Shown here in pieces: positions 24,048 through 32,970 of a DNA stretch of 64,000 bases. Numbering within the stretch: the stretch's first letter is position 1; every line of letters starts with the position of its first letter. The translations under genes were made by a program, and so were the position numbers. The stretch is from Shimia sediminis (GTDB taxonomy: Bacteria; Pseudomonadota; Alphaproteobacteria; Rhodobacterales; Rhodobacteraceae): contig NZ_RYZK01000003.1 in the NCBI RefSeq assembly GCF_003990645.1, positions 186,001 to 250,000 on the forward strand, given 5' to 3'. Below the pieces are notes generated by a model that did not search any database, had not been told where the DNA came from, and worked only from the letters and a program-made list of their open reading frames with translations.

Positions 24048-26624
24048 ATGGCGACACCCACAGATAGCCCCGAAAGGGTACTGAGACGGCTGAAACGGGT
24101 TCTGGCGCTGACGCGACTGGGCCTGCTGGCCGAATCTGTCACGCGGAATTTCTGGCCGGTGTGGTCGATAGCCTTTGTCGCGCTGGCGGCGCTGATGATG
24201 GGAGTCCACGAACAGGTCAGCCTTGAGGCGTTATGGACAGGTGCCCTGGTGATGGGGTTCGCCGGGGTCTGGTTCCTGTGGCGGGGTGTTCGTGGTTTTC
24301 ATGTGCCGAGCCGGGAAGAGGCCTTTGTGCGATTGGACGCGACCCTGCCCGGACGCCCTTTGCAGGCGTTGCGGGATCATCCTGTGGTAGGAGCAGGGGA
24401 CAGCGCGGCGGAGAGCTTGTGGCGGGTGCACCAGGCGCGCATGGCGGCGCAGGCATCCGGAGCAGAGGCGCCCGAGCCGAATTTGCGGATATCACGGCTC
24501 GACCCCTTTGGGTTGCGCTATGTCGCTGTGCTGGCGTTGTCGGTGGCTTTGCTGTTCGGATCGTTTTCGCGGGTTGGGTCCGTGGCAGATGTGGCCTCGG
24601 GTGGAGGCGCGCCGCTGACGGGACCCAGCTGGGAAGGGTGGATCGAGCCGCCGCTTTACACCGGCAAGCCCGCTCTTTACCTGCCGGATCAACCCGAGGG
24701 CGCCCTGATCTTGCCGCAGGGGAGTCGCGTGTTGGTGCGGCTTTATGGCGAAGTTGGTGCGTTGACCTTGGCCGAGTCGGTTTCGGGGAGGGTGGACGGC
24801 GTGCCGAGCGCCGCAGATCCCGAGCAGGAGTTTGTTGTAACCACGTCCGGACTGCTGTCTGTGGATGGACCGGGTGGGCGCAGCTGGCAGGTCGAGATGC
24901 TTGCGGATGAGCCGCCTTGGGTTTCGATTACCGGTGAGGCCGAGGTTTCCGGGCGGGGAGAAATGAGCCTGCCGTTCGAAGCGGCGGATGACTATGAGAT
25001 CACCGGTGGCATGGCGCGGATCACGTTGGACCTCGACTCGCTGGATCGCCGGCATGGCTTGGCTGTCGACCCCGAGCAGGTGGCAGAAATCGAAGTGCCC
25101 CTGCCTCTGCCGATTGCAGGGGATCGTGCGGCCTTTGACGAGGTGCTGATCGAGGATTTTTCGCAGCATGCCTGGGCACATTTGCCGGTGCGTGTATCGC
25201 TCAGCGTTAGGGATGCGCTGGAGCAAACCGGCACGGCACCCGAATTGCAGACGGTGCTGCCAGCGCGTCGGTTCTTTGATCCGCTGGCCGCGGCGGTGAT
25301 CGAACTGCGTCGCGATCTGTTGTGGTCCAAGCTCAATGCTCCGCGTGTGGTGCAATTGTTGCGCGCGGTGTCTTATCAGCCCGAAGAGGGGCTGTTTCCG
25401 GATGAAACCAGCTATCTGCGGTTCCGTACGATCCTGCGGCGGTTGGACAACATGGTGAAGAACGACAGCTTTGCAGACCCTCAGCGTGACGAGATTGTCG
25501 AGGCCATGTGGGACCTGGCGCTGATGCTGGAAGAGGGCGATCTGGGTGATGCCATGGCGCGGATGGAGCAGGCGCGTGAGCGGCTGGCCGAAGCCATGAA
25601 GAACGGCGCCAGTGACGAAGAGATTGCCCGTCTCATGCAGGAATTGCGCGAGGCCACACAGGATTACATGCGCGAGCTGGCGCGTCAGCAGCGTGAGGAT
25701 GGCGGCCAGAACGGCGAAGATCAGCAGACCGCAGAAAACACCATTCAGCTGAACTCGGACGATCTGCAGCGCATGATGGATCGCATTCAGGAATTGATGG
25801 AAGAGGGCCGCATGGCCGAGGCGATGCAAGCTCTCGAAGAGTTTCAGCGCATGATGGAGAACATGCGTGTCACCCAGGGTCAGGGCAATGGTGAGCAAAG
25901 CCCGGGCGAAGAGACCATGGAAGGTCTGGCCGATACTCTGCGCGAACAGCAGGGTCTGTCGGATGAGGCATTCCGCGAGTTGCAGGAACAGTTCAATCCG
26001 GGCGCCAATGCCGGGCAGTCGCAGGACAACGAAGGCTTCAGCGGTGGCGAAGGCCGGGGTCAGGCCCATGACGGCACGGGGCAGGGCAGCGGCAGTGACG
26101 GGCAGGACGGCGAGTCAGGTCAAACGCCGGGCGAAGGCCAGCAACAAAGCCTGGCAGACCGTCAGCAAGCACTGCGGCAACAGCTGGAGAACCTGCAGGG
26201 ACAGATGCCAGGGCGTGGCACGCCCGAGGGTGATGCCGCCAACGACGCGCTGGGCCGTGCGGGCGAGGCGATGGACGGGGCCGAAGAGGCGCTGCGCGAT
26301 GACGACCTGGCCGAGGCAATTGACCAACAGGCACAGGCCATGGAAGCCATGCGGGACGGCATGCGCAATCTGGGCGAGGCCATGGCGCAGCAGCAGGGTC
26401 AGGGGCAGGAAGGTCGCGAACAAGCCCGCGGCAACGCGTCCGACCCCTTGGGGCGCAGCAATGGTGCTCGTGGGCCGGCCGGGTCCGAAGAGGACCTGTT
26501 GCAGGGTGAGGATGTCTATCGACAGGCACGAGAATTGCTGGACGAAATCCGCCGCCGTGCGGGCGAGGCCGAGCGCACGGAACAGGAACGCGGATATCTC
26601 AGGCGGTTGCTGGATCGGTTCTGA
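24048..26624 (+). CDS. TIGR02302 / DUF4175 family membrane protein
   Basis: An 858-aa protein characteristic of alphaproteobacteria. Two hydrophobic helices lie near residues 40-85, a third near 155-172 (YVAVLALSVALLFGSF). A periplasmic-looking region follows (SWEGWIEPPLYTGKPALYLPD, ADDYEITGGMARITL). From about residue 480 the chain is charged and then very Gln/Gly-rich with predicted coiled coil (MMDRIQELMEEGRMAEAMQ), ending RRLLDRF. The function is unknown; the shape suggests a large envelope-anchored scaffold. It follows lysA closely, as in relatives. Confidence 0.85.
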   Translation: MATPTDSPERVLRRLKRVLALTRLGLLAESVTRNFWPVWSIAFVALAALMMGVHEQVSLEALWTGALVMGFAGVWFLWRGVRGFHVPSREEAFVRLDATLPGRPLQALRDHPVVGAGDSAAESLWRVHQARMAAQASGAEAPEPNLRISRLDPFGLRYVAVLALSVALLFGSFSRVGSVADVASGGGAPLTGPSWEGWIEPPLYTGKPALYLPDQPEGALILPQGSRVLVRLYGEVGALTLAESVSGRVDGVPSAADPEQEFVVTTSGLLSVDGPGGRSWQVEMLADEPPWVSITGEAEVSGRGEMSLPFEAADDYEITGGMARITLDLDSLDRRHGLAVDPEQVAEIEVPLPLPIAGDRAAFDEVLIEDFSQHAWAHLPVRVSLSVRDALEQTGTAPELQTVLPARRFFDPLAAAVIELRRDLLWSKLNAPRVVQLLRAVSYQPEEGLFPDETSYLRFRTILRRLDNMVKNDSFADPQRDEIVEAMWDLALMLEEGDLGDAMARMEQARERLAEAMKNGASDEEIARLMQELREATQDYMRELARQQREDGGQNGEDQQTAENTIQLNSDDLQRMMDRIQELMEEGRMAEAMQALEEFQRMMENMRVTQGQGNGEQSPGEETMEGLADTLREQQGLSDEAFRELQEQFNPGANAGQSQDNEGFSGGEGRGQAHDGTGQGSGSDGQDGESGQTPGEGQQQSLADRQQALRQQLENLQGQMPGRGTPEGDAANDALGRAGEAMDGAEEALRDDDLAEAIDQQAQAMEAMRDGMRNLGEAMAQQQGQGQEGREQARGNASDPLGRSNGARGPAGSEEDLLQGEDVYRQARELLDEIRRRAGEAERTEQERGYLRRLLDRF

Positions 26625-26630
26625 TCGGAC

Positions 26631-27710
26631 TTATTTGACGTTGCCGCCTGCCGATCCTGCAATGTTATCAAGCCACAGCATCGCCGAAGTCACCTGTGTG
26701 TCCAGCCAGACGCGCACGTCGTTCATGGTTTCCATGAAACTGACAACATAAGGTTCAGACGCGGGATAAGCCGCGATGATTTCCTTGTTGTAGACATAGG
26801 CCATGATTACCAGGGCCGCGAAGAGCATGACAAAGCCAAAGCCGAGCCGGAACCCGCTGCGCTTGCGTTGGCGGGCCGCGACGGCCACCACGGAACCGTC
26901 AGAAGCATCCCGGCCATCTGCGGATCGCAGGGTCGAGTTGATTTCGTCAATATCCGGGAGCAGGTCACGCCGCGAGGCATGAGCCGCTTCTTCCAAGGCA
27001 GCCTCTGAGGCTGTTTCAGGCTCATCCGCAGAGTTGCCGTCATCGATTTCCGCCAGCCCGCGAATGCGGCGCATCCGTTCGCGTGCTTCGCTGGCGCGCT
27101 TGTCGATCTGTGGTCCAGGCTCTTCCAGGCCCAGTTCGGTCTGAGTCTCGAGTGTTTCGCGGTTTTCAGCCTCGCGGGCCTGAGATTCGTATTCGGCTTC
27201 TTGCCGCAGAACATCAGCAATGGCCGGGTCGATGGCCTTGCGTTGCTGGCGCTCGCCGGATGGCGCGTCGGCCACTGGGTCGTCCTCAAGCTCGGGGTCG
27301 TCCTCGGGCTCAGGTTCCTCTGCAAGGTCAGGTTCGTCTTCTGGCTCGGGATACTCTTCCAGCTCTGCGTCAGATACGGGGGCGTAGTCCTCTGCCTCTG
27401 GGGCAGTTTCTTCCAGAGAGTCGGCCAAGTCCTCTTCCGGCTCTGCATCAAACTCGGGTTCTGGCGGCTGGACCTCTCGGTTTTGCTCTTCCTGCCCTGG
27501 CTCTTCGGCGACATCGGCATCTTCGTTCGGATCCCAGCCTTCGTCCGGAAGGGATCCCCCGACATCGGATGCCATCTCGACATCCTGATCCGGGTGCATT
27601 TGAAACCAAGTATGGCCGCAACTCGAGCACTGCACATCGCGGCCATCCTGCGGAATGACCTCGACAGGTACTTCGTATTGGGCGCCGCAATTCGGGCAGC
27701 TCAGCCGCAT
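26631..27710 (-). CDS. MJ0042-type zinc-ribbon membrane protein
   Basis: A 359-aa protein starting MRLSCPNCGAQYEVP; CPNC and CSSC eight or so residues later form the N-terminal zinc ribbon of the MJ0042 type (residues 4-30). A long acidic, Glu/Pro-rich low-complexity region runs to about residue 280. A single membrane helix (GFGFVMLFAALVIMAYV) lies near residue 300, and the last 50 residues are predicted to be periplasmic. It is divergent from ftsE, with about 150 bp between. The ATG at 27710 is chosen because the zinc ribbon sits at the N-terminus in this family. Role unknown. Confidence 0.82.
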   Translation of the reverse strand: MRLSCPNCGAQYEVPVEVIPQDGRDVQCSSCGHTWFQMHPDQDVEMASDVGGSLPDEGWDPNEDADVAEEPGQEEQNREVQPPEPEFDAEPEEDLADSLEETAPEAEDYAPVSDAELEEYPEPEDEPDLAEEPEPEDDPELEDDPVADAPSGERQQRKAIDPAIADVLRQEAEYESQAREAENRETLETQTELGLEEPGPQIDKRASEARERMRRIRGLAEIDDGNSADEPETASEAALEEAAHASRRDLLPDIDEINSTLRSADGRDASDGSVVAVAARQRKRSGFRLGFGFVMLFAALVIMAYVYNKEIIAAYPASEPYVVSFMETMNDVRVWLDTQVTSAMLWLDNIAGSAGGNVK

Positions 27711-27863
27711 GATGATCCCCTGCTTGTCCCCCGGGTTCCCGGTTATTGCGCCAAGCATATGGCGTAACTTTGCCCAGTGAAAGACAAAAGCCGTAACGGG
27801 ACGGATTGAAACCGGGACGATGCTCGGGCACAACAGGGCAGGCACAAAAACGGGGCAGCCGCT

Positions 27864-28541
27864 GTGATCGAACTGGAAAACATGGCCTATAGCTATGGGG
27901 GCGGCGAGCTTCTGAGTGAGATTTCTCTGAAATTGTCACCGGGGTCGTTTCATTTCCTGACGGGGCCGTCCGGGTCGGGCAAGACAACTTTTCTAAAGCT
28001 CTGTTATGGCGCGCTGTCGCCGACGTCGGGCGATGTGCGTCTGTTTGGACAGGATGTGCGGGCCATGGACCGTGATGACCACGCGATGGCACGGCGGCGC
28101 ATCGGGGTGGTGCATCAGGACTGTCAGTTCCTCGATCACCTGCCGATTGCCGACAACGTGATGCTGCCGCTGACCGTGTCGGGTAAGGACAGCATCGAAC
28201 ATGTCGCGGATCTCAAGGAATTGATGGGCTGGGTCGGCCTGGGCAAACGCGCCGGTGCGCTGCCGCCAACGCTCTCGGGGGGGGAACGCCAGCGCGCAGC
28301 ACTGGCCCGCGCCGTGATCATGTCGCCCGAGGTGGTGTTGGCCGACGAGCCAACAGGCAATGTCGACTGGGAAATGTCGCAACGCCTGCTGCAATTGCTG
28401 ATCGAGCTGAACAAGATGGGCAAGACCATCATGATTGCCACGCACGATCTGAACCTGATCCGCGCGGCCAAGGGTCAAGTACAGGCGCGGGTGCTGCGCA
28501 TTGCGAACCGCAAGTTGCAATTGGCGGGGGCGGACCTGTGA
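27864..28541 (+). CDS. ftsE: Cell division ATP-binding protein FtsE
   Basis: A 225-aa ABC ATPase. Walker A is GPSGSGKTTFLK, the signature LSGGERQRAALARA, and Walker B VVLADEPTGNVD, where the GNVDW continuation is typical of FtsE. With FtsX it forms a complex at the divisome that activates septal peptidoglycan hydrolases through periplasmic partners. The stop overlaps the ftsX start in GTGA, so the two are coupled. Length is normal. Confidence 0.95.
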   Translation: MIELENMAYSYGGGELLSEISLKLSPGSFHFLTGPSGSGKTTFLKLCYGALSPTSGDVRLFGQDVRAMDRDDHAMARRRIGVVHQDCQFLDHLPIADNVMLPLTVSGKDSIEHVADLKELMGWVGLGKRAGALPPTLSGGERQRAALARAVIMSPEVVLADEPTGNVDWEMSQRLLQLLIELNKMGKTIMIATHDLNLIRAAKGQVQARVLRIANRKLQLAGADL

Positions 28542-29443
28542 GCGCGCTGTTGCAAAAGGTCCGGGCCTTTGTCGCTGGCGATGCACAGGCGGACCGCGTG
28601 GTGCCGCCCTCGGGTTTTACGGCGCGGCTGACCAGCTTTGCCGCTGGCGCCATGGCGTTTCTGGCGGTATTCGCGCTGGCGCTGTCGCTGGCATCGGGGC
28701 GTTTGGCACAGCGCTGGGGCGATGAGCTGGCGCGCAGTTCAACGCTGCGTATCTCGGCGCCGGTGGAACAGATGGCAGCACAGACGGCCGCTGCGCTGCG
28801 GGTGCTTGAGACAACGCCGGGCGTGGCCGAGGCGCGGGCACTTTCGGGCGAAGAACAAGGTGCCCTGTTAGAGCCGTGGTTCGGACCCGATTTGCCGTTG
28901 GAAACCTTGCCGGTTCCGCAATTGATCGAAATTCAGGAAACCGAGGATGGGTATGATGCGGCGGGGCTGCGGCTGCGGTTGGCCGCCGAGGTGCCCGGCG
29001 CGGTGCTGGACGATCACACCCGCTGGCGCAAACCGCTGGAACAGGCTGCGGGCCGTTTGCGCATGTTGGGCTGGGTGTCGATCCTGTTGATTGCTGCCAC
29101 GACGGGCACAATGATTACGCTGGCGGCCAATGCCGCGCTGGCCGCGAACGCGCAGGTGATTGCGGTCTTGCGGTTGGTGGGGGCGCAGGACAGTTACATC
29201 GCCCATGCCTTTGTGCGCCGCTTTACTCTTCGGGCGTTGTTGGGGGCATTGGTGGGCACCGTGGCCGGGCTGTTGGCGGTGATGCTGCTGCCAGCCGCAC
29301 AAGAGGCCGGAGGGTTCCTGACCGGGCTTGGCTTTCAGGGGCTGGGTTGGGCCTGGCCGGTGTTGATTCCGCTTTTGGCCGCGATGGTCGCCTATTTTGC
29401 AACCGGTGCCGCCGCGCGCCGTACCTTGTCGGAGCTTGATTGA
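28538..29443 (+). CDS. ftsX: Cell division protein FtsX
   Basis: A 301-aa integral membrane protein with a GTG start inside the ftsE stop. An N-terminal cytoplasmic part leads to helix 1 (residues 28-50), a large periplasmic loop with LPVPQLIEIQETEDGYD, and three helices in the C-terminal half, the FtsX permease fold (RMLGWVSILLIAATTGTMI, VIAVLRLVGAQDSYI). It anchors FtsE and relays ATP hydrolysis to periplasmic amidase activators. The stop overlaps the acyltransferase start in TGATG. Confidence 0.92.
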   Translation: MSALLQKVRAFVAGDAQADRVVPPSGFTARLTSFAAGAMAFLAVFALALSLASGRLAQRWGDELARSSTLRISAPVEQMAAQTAAALRVLETTPGVAEARALSGEEQGALLEPWFGPDLPLETLPVPQLIEIQETEDGYDAAGLRLRLAAEVPGAVLDDHTRWRKPLEQAAGRLRMLGWVSILLIAATTGTMITLAANAALAANAQVIAVLRLVGAQDSYIAHAFVRRFTLRALLGALVGTVAGLLAVMLLPAAQEAGGFLTGLGFQGLGWAWPVLIPLLAAMVAYFATGAAARRTLSELD

Positions 29444-30183
29444 TGCGCCTCGCTGTTCAATGGGTTTTGTCCATTCTCTTTGTCGTCCAGAACGCGGTGA
29501 TGATGCTGTTGATGGGCATCGTGTTCCTGCCCTGGGCGCTGGTTTCACCCAAGGGCGCGATGGCGGCCTGCAAGTCCTATGCGACCTGGGCAATCTGGAC
29601 GGCGCGCTGGATGGTTGGCATCCGGTCTGAAGTGCGCGGAGAGGTGCCCTCGGGCGCCTGCCTAGTCCCGGCCAAGCACCAGTCGTTCCTGGATATCATG
29701 ATGATCTTCAAGGCCGTGCCACAGCCGCGCTTTATCATGAAGTACGAGCTGTTGTTCACCCCGGTCATCGGCATCTACGCATGGCGGCTGGGCTGTGTTC
29801 CAGTGCGCCGTGGCAAACGCGGGGCGGCGATCAAATCGATGCTGGCCGATGTGGACAGTGGCCGTGTCCCACCGGGGCAGCTGGTGATTTATCCGCAAGG
29901 CACCCGCGTACCGGTTGGTGAGTATCGCCCCTATAAGGTGGGTCCTTACGTGCTTTACAAGGAAACCGGCCAACGCGCTGTGCCCGTGGCGACCAATGCC
30001 GGGATGTTCTGGCCCAAGGGCACGATGCTGCGCACGCCGGGGCTGGCCGTGGTAGAGTTCCTGGACCCGATTGAACCCGGCGCACGCCAGGACGGTTTTA
30101 TGGCCGAGCTGGAAGCGGTGATCGAGGATGGCTCGAACAGGTTGATGGGCGAAGCGGGGTTTGTCGGACATGCAGTGGATTGA
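29443..30183 (+). CDS. 1-acyl-sn-glycerol-3-phosphate acyltransferase-like protein
   Basis: A 246-aa membrane acyltransferase of the PlsC family. The catalytic HX4D motif is HQSFLD near residue 79; YPQGTRVPVGE is the substrate-binding EGTR-type block, with Gln in place of the usual Glu. Two hydrophobic segments precede the catalytic domain. It probably transfers an acyl chain to lysophosphatidate or a related lysolipid at the inner membrane. It is coupled to ftsX by TGATG and its end overlaps the PPOX gene by 14 bp, so four genes form one translationally linked set. Confidence 0.85.
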   Translation: MRLAVQWVLSILFVVQNAVMMLLMGIVFLPWALVSPKGAMAACKSYATWAIWTARWMVGIRSEVRGEVPSGACLVPAKHQSFLDIMMIFKAVPQPRFIMKYELLFTPVIGIYAWRLGCVPVRRGKRGAAIKSMLADVDSGRVPPGQLVIYPQGTRVPVGEYRPYKVGPYVLYKETGQRAVPVATNAGMFWPKGTMLRTPGLAVVEFLDPIEPGARQDGFMAELEAVIEDGSNRLMGEAGFVGHAVD

Positions 30184-30775
30184 GGATATTGCCGAGCTCG
30201 AGTCGATTTACGGCACGCCGGGGTCTGCCTCGCTGAACAAGGTGGCGGACCGGCTGACACCTGGTTATCGCAAATGGATCGTGGCTTCGCGGTTCTGCGT
30301 GGTGTCGACCGTGGGAGCCAGCGGCACCGATGGCAGCCCGCGTGGGGATGATGGTCCGGTGGTCGCAGAACTGGACGAACAGACGCTGGCCATGCCCGAC
30401 TGGCGTGGCAACAACCGCATGGACACGCTCCGCAACATCGTCGAGGACGGGCGCATCTCGCTGATGTTCATGGTGCCGGGGTCGAACACGATTGTGCGGG
30501 TGAATGGCTATGCGCGGATGACGGTGGATGACAACCTGCGCGCCCGGTTCCAGTTCAAGGGACGTCAGCCGCGCTCGGTCATCGTGATCCGCATTGGCGA
30601 AGTGTACACCCAATGCGCCCGCGCGCCGATGCGGGCGCGGCTCTGGACCAGCGGGGATGAAAGCGCGGGGTTGCCGTCTGCCGGGGATATTCTGGCCGAG
30701 ATGACCGATGGGGCCGAGGGAGGTAAACCCTATGACGACGGCTGGTTGGCACGGGCGAAAGAGACGATGTGGTAG
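30170..30775 (+). CDS. PPOX-type pyridoxamine 5'-phosphate oxidase family flavoprotein
   Basis: A 201-aa FMN-binding split-barrel protein. Features of the MSMEG_1061-like subgroup are RFCVVSTVGASGTDGSPRGDD, DWRGNNRMDTLRNIVEDGRISLMF and the C-terminal YTQCARA. Members bind FMN or F420 and reduce or oxidise small molecules; the substrate here is unknown. The ATG at 30170 starts within the acyltransferase gene; a TTG at 30161 is possible. Two large palindromes follow the stop. Confidence 0.83.
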   Translation: MQWIEDIAELESIYGTPGSASLNKVADRLTPGYRKWIVASRFCVVSTVGASGTDGSPRGDDGPVVAELDEQTLAMPDWRGNNRMDTLRNIVEDGRISLMFMVPGSNTIVRVNGYARMTVDDNLRARFQFKGRQPRSVIVIRIGEVYTQCARAPMRARLWTSGDESAGLPSAGDILAEMTDGAEGGKPYDDGWLARAKETMW

Positions 30776-30776
30776 G

Positions 30777-30827
30777 AAAAACCTTCTAGAAGGTTTTTCG
30801 GGTTCCAGAATTTTCTAGAAAATTCTG
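30777..30827. repeat. Two 22-bp perfect palindromes, both centred on CTAG
   Basis: The first (30777-30798) has half-site AAAAACCTTCT, the second (30806-30827) half-site CAGAATTTTCT. They are 29 bp apart centre to centre and begin two bases after the PPOX stop. The first could act as a bidirectional terminator, since it ends in T5. The second contains GAATTTTC/GAAAATTC, as does the palindrome at 16946-16971 in reverse order. Confidence 0.7.
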
Positions 30828-30841
30828 TGTAGTAAGTAAGA

Positions 30842-30866
30842 AAAGGGCGGCGATTGGCCGCCCTTT
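30842..30866 (-). terminator. Rho-independent terminator of lpd
   Basis: A 10-bp stem (AAAGGGCGGC/GCCGCCCTTT, arms 30842-30851 and 30857-30866) with a 5-base loop is followed on the minus strand by TTCTTACTTACT. It sits 11 bp beyond the lpd stop. Confidence 0.75.
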
Positions 30867-30877
30867 CTGGGTCTGGT

Positions 30878-32278
30878 TCAGCTGTGAATTGGCCCGTCGC
30901 CGCAGGCCAGCGCCGCTTCGCGCACCGCTTCTGAATAGGTCGGGTGAGCGTGGCAGGTCAGGGCGATGTCCTGGGCCGAGGCACCGAACTCCATCGCGAC
31001 GCATAGCTCGTGGATCATGTCACCCGCTGCCGGGCCGATGATCGCGGCGCCCAGCACGCGGTCGGTTTCCTTGTCGGTGATGATCTTGACGAAACCGCCC
31101 TCGGCCTGATGCACAGCCTTGGCGCGGGCGTTGCCCATGAACATGAACTTGCCCACTTTCAACTTGCGACCTTCGGCTTTCAGCGCGGCTTCGGTCTGGC
31201 CGACGGTGGCGACCTCGGGCGTGGTGTAGACCACGCCGGGGATGACGCCATAGTTCACGTGCCCATGTTTGCCTGCGATGACTTCTGCCACGGCCATGCC
31301 TTCGTCTTCGGCCTTGTGGGCCAGCATCGGGCCTTCGATCACGTCGCCGATGGCATAGATGCCGGGGACGTTGGTGCGCCATTGAGTGTCGGTGGCGATC
31401 TGGCCGCGTTCAGTCATGGCGACGCCGATCTTGTCAAGGCCGAGGCCCTCGGAATAGGGTTTGCGGCCCGTGGCGACGAGGACGACATCGGCGTCGATAA
31501 CTTGCTCGTCGTCGGGTTTCTTCTTGGTCGCGTATTTGACCTTGGCCTTGGTTTTGGTGGCTTCGACACCGGACACCGCAGCGCCCATCACAAAGCTAAG
31601 CCCTTGTTTTTCAAGGATGCGCTTGAAACTGCGCTGTACGTCGGCGTCCATGCCGGGGCAGACGGCGTCCATGTATTCGACAACGGTCACTTCGGCGCCA
31701 AGACGCTGGTAGACCGAGCCAAGCTCCAGCCCGATGACGCCCGCGCCGATGACGACCATTTTCTTCGGCACCTTGGGCAGTTCCAGCGCGCCGGTGGAGT
31801 CGACGACGACGCCCTTGTCATTGTCGACCTCAACGCCCGGAAGCGACGAGGGGGCGGAGCCCGAGGCGATCACGATGTTCTTGGTCTCATAAGAGGTGTC
31901 GCCCACCTTGACCTTGCCAGCGGCTTCGATCGAACCGTAGCCCTTGAGCCAGTCGATCTTGTTCTTTTTAAACAGGAATTCGATACCGCCGGTGTTTTGG
32001 CCGATGGTCTCTTCCTTGTAGGTTTTCATCTGTTTCCAATCGACCGAAGGGCTTTTGCCCTTGAGGCCCATGGCGGCAAAGTTGTGCTCGGCCTCGTGCA
32101 GCATGTGGCTGGCGTGCAGCAGCGCTTTGGACGGGATACAGCCCACGTTCAGGCAAGTGCCACCGAGGGTTTCGCGGCCTTCGACGACTGCGGTCTTGAG
32201 GCCCAGCTGGGCGCAGCGGATGGCCGACACGTAGCCGCCGGGGCCTGCGCCGATGATGATGACGTCATATTGGGACAT
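30878..32278 (-). CDS. lpd: Dihydrolipoyl dehydrogenase (E3)
   Basis: A 466-aa flavoprotein. [19 protein letters not shown] binds FAD, the redox-active disulfide is [30 protein letters not shown] binds NAD, and the C-terminal HAHPTYSE holds the catalytic His-Glu pair. It reoxidises the lipoyl groups of 2-oxoglutarate dehydrogenase and probably other complexes. It is the last gene of the mdh-suc block and has its own terminator. Four 11-bp repeats lie 24 bp upstream of its start, and a membrane hypothetical separates it from sucB. Confidence 0.97.
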   Translation of the reverse strand: MSQYDVIIIGAGPGGYVSAIRCAQLGLKTAVVEGRETLGGTCLNVGCIPSKALLHASHMLHEAEHNFAAMGLKGKSPSVDWKQMKTYKEETIGQNTGGIEFLFKKNKIDWLKGYGSIEAAGKVKVGDTSYETKNIVIASGSAPSSLPGVEVDNDKGVVVDSTGALELPKVPKKMVVIGAGVIGLELGSVYQRLGAEVTVVEYMDAVCPGMDADVQRSFKRILEKQGLSFVMGAAVSGVEATKTKAKVKYATKKKPDDEQVIDADVVLVATGRKPYSEGLGLDKIGVAMTERGQIATDTQWRTNVPGIYAIGDVIEGPMLAHKAEDEGMAVAEVIAGKHGHVNYGVIPGVVYTTPEVATVGQTEAALKAEGRKLKVGKFMFMGNARAKAVHQAEGGFVKIITDKETDRVLGAAIIGPAAGDMIHELCVAMEFGASAQDIALTCHAHPTYSEAVREAALACGDGPIHS

Positions 32279-32301
32279 GGGTCATTTTCCTTTGTTTTTC
32301 G

Positions 32302-32345
32302 ACGTCGGTATCACGTCGGTATAGTGTCGGTATTGCGTCGGTGTA
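32302..32345. repeat. Four tandem 11-bp repeats upstream of lpd
   Basis: Units are ACGTCGGTATC, ACGTCGGTATA, GTGTCGGTATT and GCGTCGGTGTA at 32302-32312, 32313-32323, 32324-32334 and 32335-32345. TCGGT is invariant in all four. The 11-bp period is close to one helical turn, so a protein could bind all copies on one face. They end 24 bp before the lpd ATG, in the position of a leader or operator. Confidence 0.75.
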
Positions 32346-32376
32346 TTTGCCTTGGCCGAATCCAAATCTGCTTTTT

Positions 32377-32844
32377 TCATTTTGCGCTCTGTTTGCCGGA
32401 ACTCGGAACTATTTCGCCAAGGACCCACAAAACTATTGGCAAGACCACGAACGGTGTTGCCATCCAAATGAGTGTCCAATCACCGTGTTCCCCGAAACTC
32501 TCCCACCCTTTGCGAAGATTGAGTGGATGATAGGCTGCAAACCACAAATCGTAACTCCCAATCCCAATGGCGATTGGGATGCTCCATAAGCTCCTGACAG
32601 CCAGAGTGAATAGCAGCAAAATGCAGGCTAAGAACGCGATCGGCATGGAAGCATAAACATAGTCAAGAAAGCCAACGTGCCGCGCGGCTGACGAAGTCAG
32701 ACTCTCGAAAGCTGCAATGGTCGAGGGGAAGGTTCGATATGCGGTTAGATAGTGAATCCAGGCCTGCAAAAGACAGAATGCCAAGAAAATCCAAAAGGCA
32801 ATCTTGGGTATCCTGAGTTTTTGCATGACCGCGATTGATGACAT
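32377..32844 (-). CDS. Hypothetical membrane protein between sucB and lpd
   Basis: A 155-aa protein not assigned to a family. Hydrophobic helices lie near residues 14-31 (IAFWIFLAFCLLQAWIH), 64-100 (two close helices, with AFLACILLLFTLAVRSLW) and 127-146 (TLIWMATPFVVLPIVLWVLG). The DNA is AT-richer than sucB and lpd. It begins about 130 bp after sucB, beyond a cluster of REP-like hairpins, and runs in the same direction. It probably entered the operon as a passenger; no link to metabolism is visible. Confidence 0.65.
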   Translation of the reverse strand: MSSIAVMQKLRIPKIAFWIFLAFCLLQAWIHYLTAYRTFPSTIAAFESLTSSAARHVGFLDYVYASMPIAFLACILLLFTLAVRSLWSIPIAIGIGSYDLWFAAYHPLNLRKGWESFGEHGDWTLIWMATPFVVLPIVLWVLGEIVPSSGKQSAK

Positions 32845-32869
32845 CTGGTTGCCTTTGGCGTGAAGGTCT

Positions 32870-32961
32870 GGCGGACTGAAGTCCGCCCTACCGAGAATTG
32901 TTTGCGTGTGGTGGGTTATAAACCCACCCTACAGGTTGTCCGTAGGCCGGGCTTTAGCCCG
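32870..32961. repeat. Cluster of three REP-like hairpins with GTAG feet
   Basis: Stems GGCGGAC/GTCCGCC (32870-32887), GGTGGGTT/AACCCACC (32910-32928) and CGGGCT/AGCCCG (32948-32961). The first two are each followed by CCTAC-type bases, so they read GTAGG-hairpin on the minus strand; the third is preceded by GTAGGC on the plus strand. A GTRG tetranucleotide at the foot of a short hairpin is characteristic of REPs mobilised by RAYT (TnpA-REP) transposases. The element lies between sucB and the membrane hypothetical. Confidence 0.7.
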
Positions 32962-32970
32962 ACACCCGGA

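Noticed and set aside
32302-32345. CRISPR or replication iterons
   Set aside because: The units are only 11 bp without spacers, and no cas or rep gene is nearby.
32282-32479. 65-codon frame upstream of lpd on the minus strand
   Set aside because: It overlaps the membrane hypothetical on the same strand, and its C-terminus is only a translation of the 11-bp repeats. No ribosome site.
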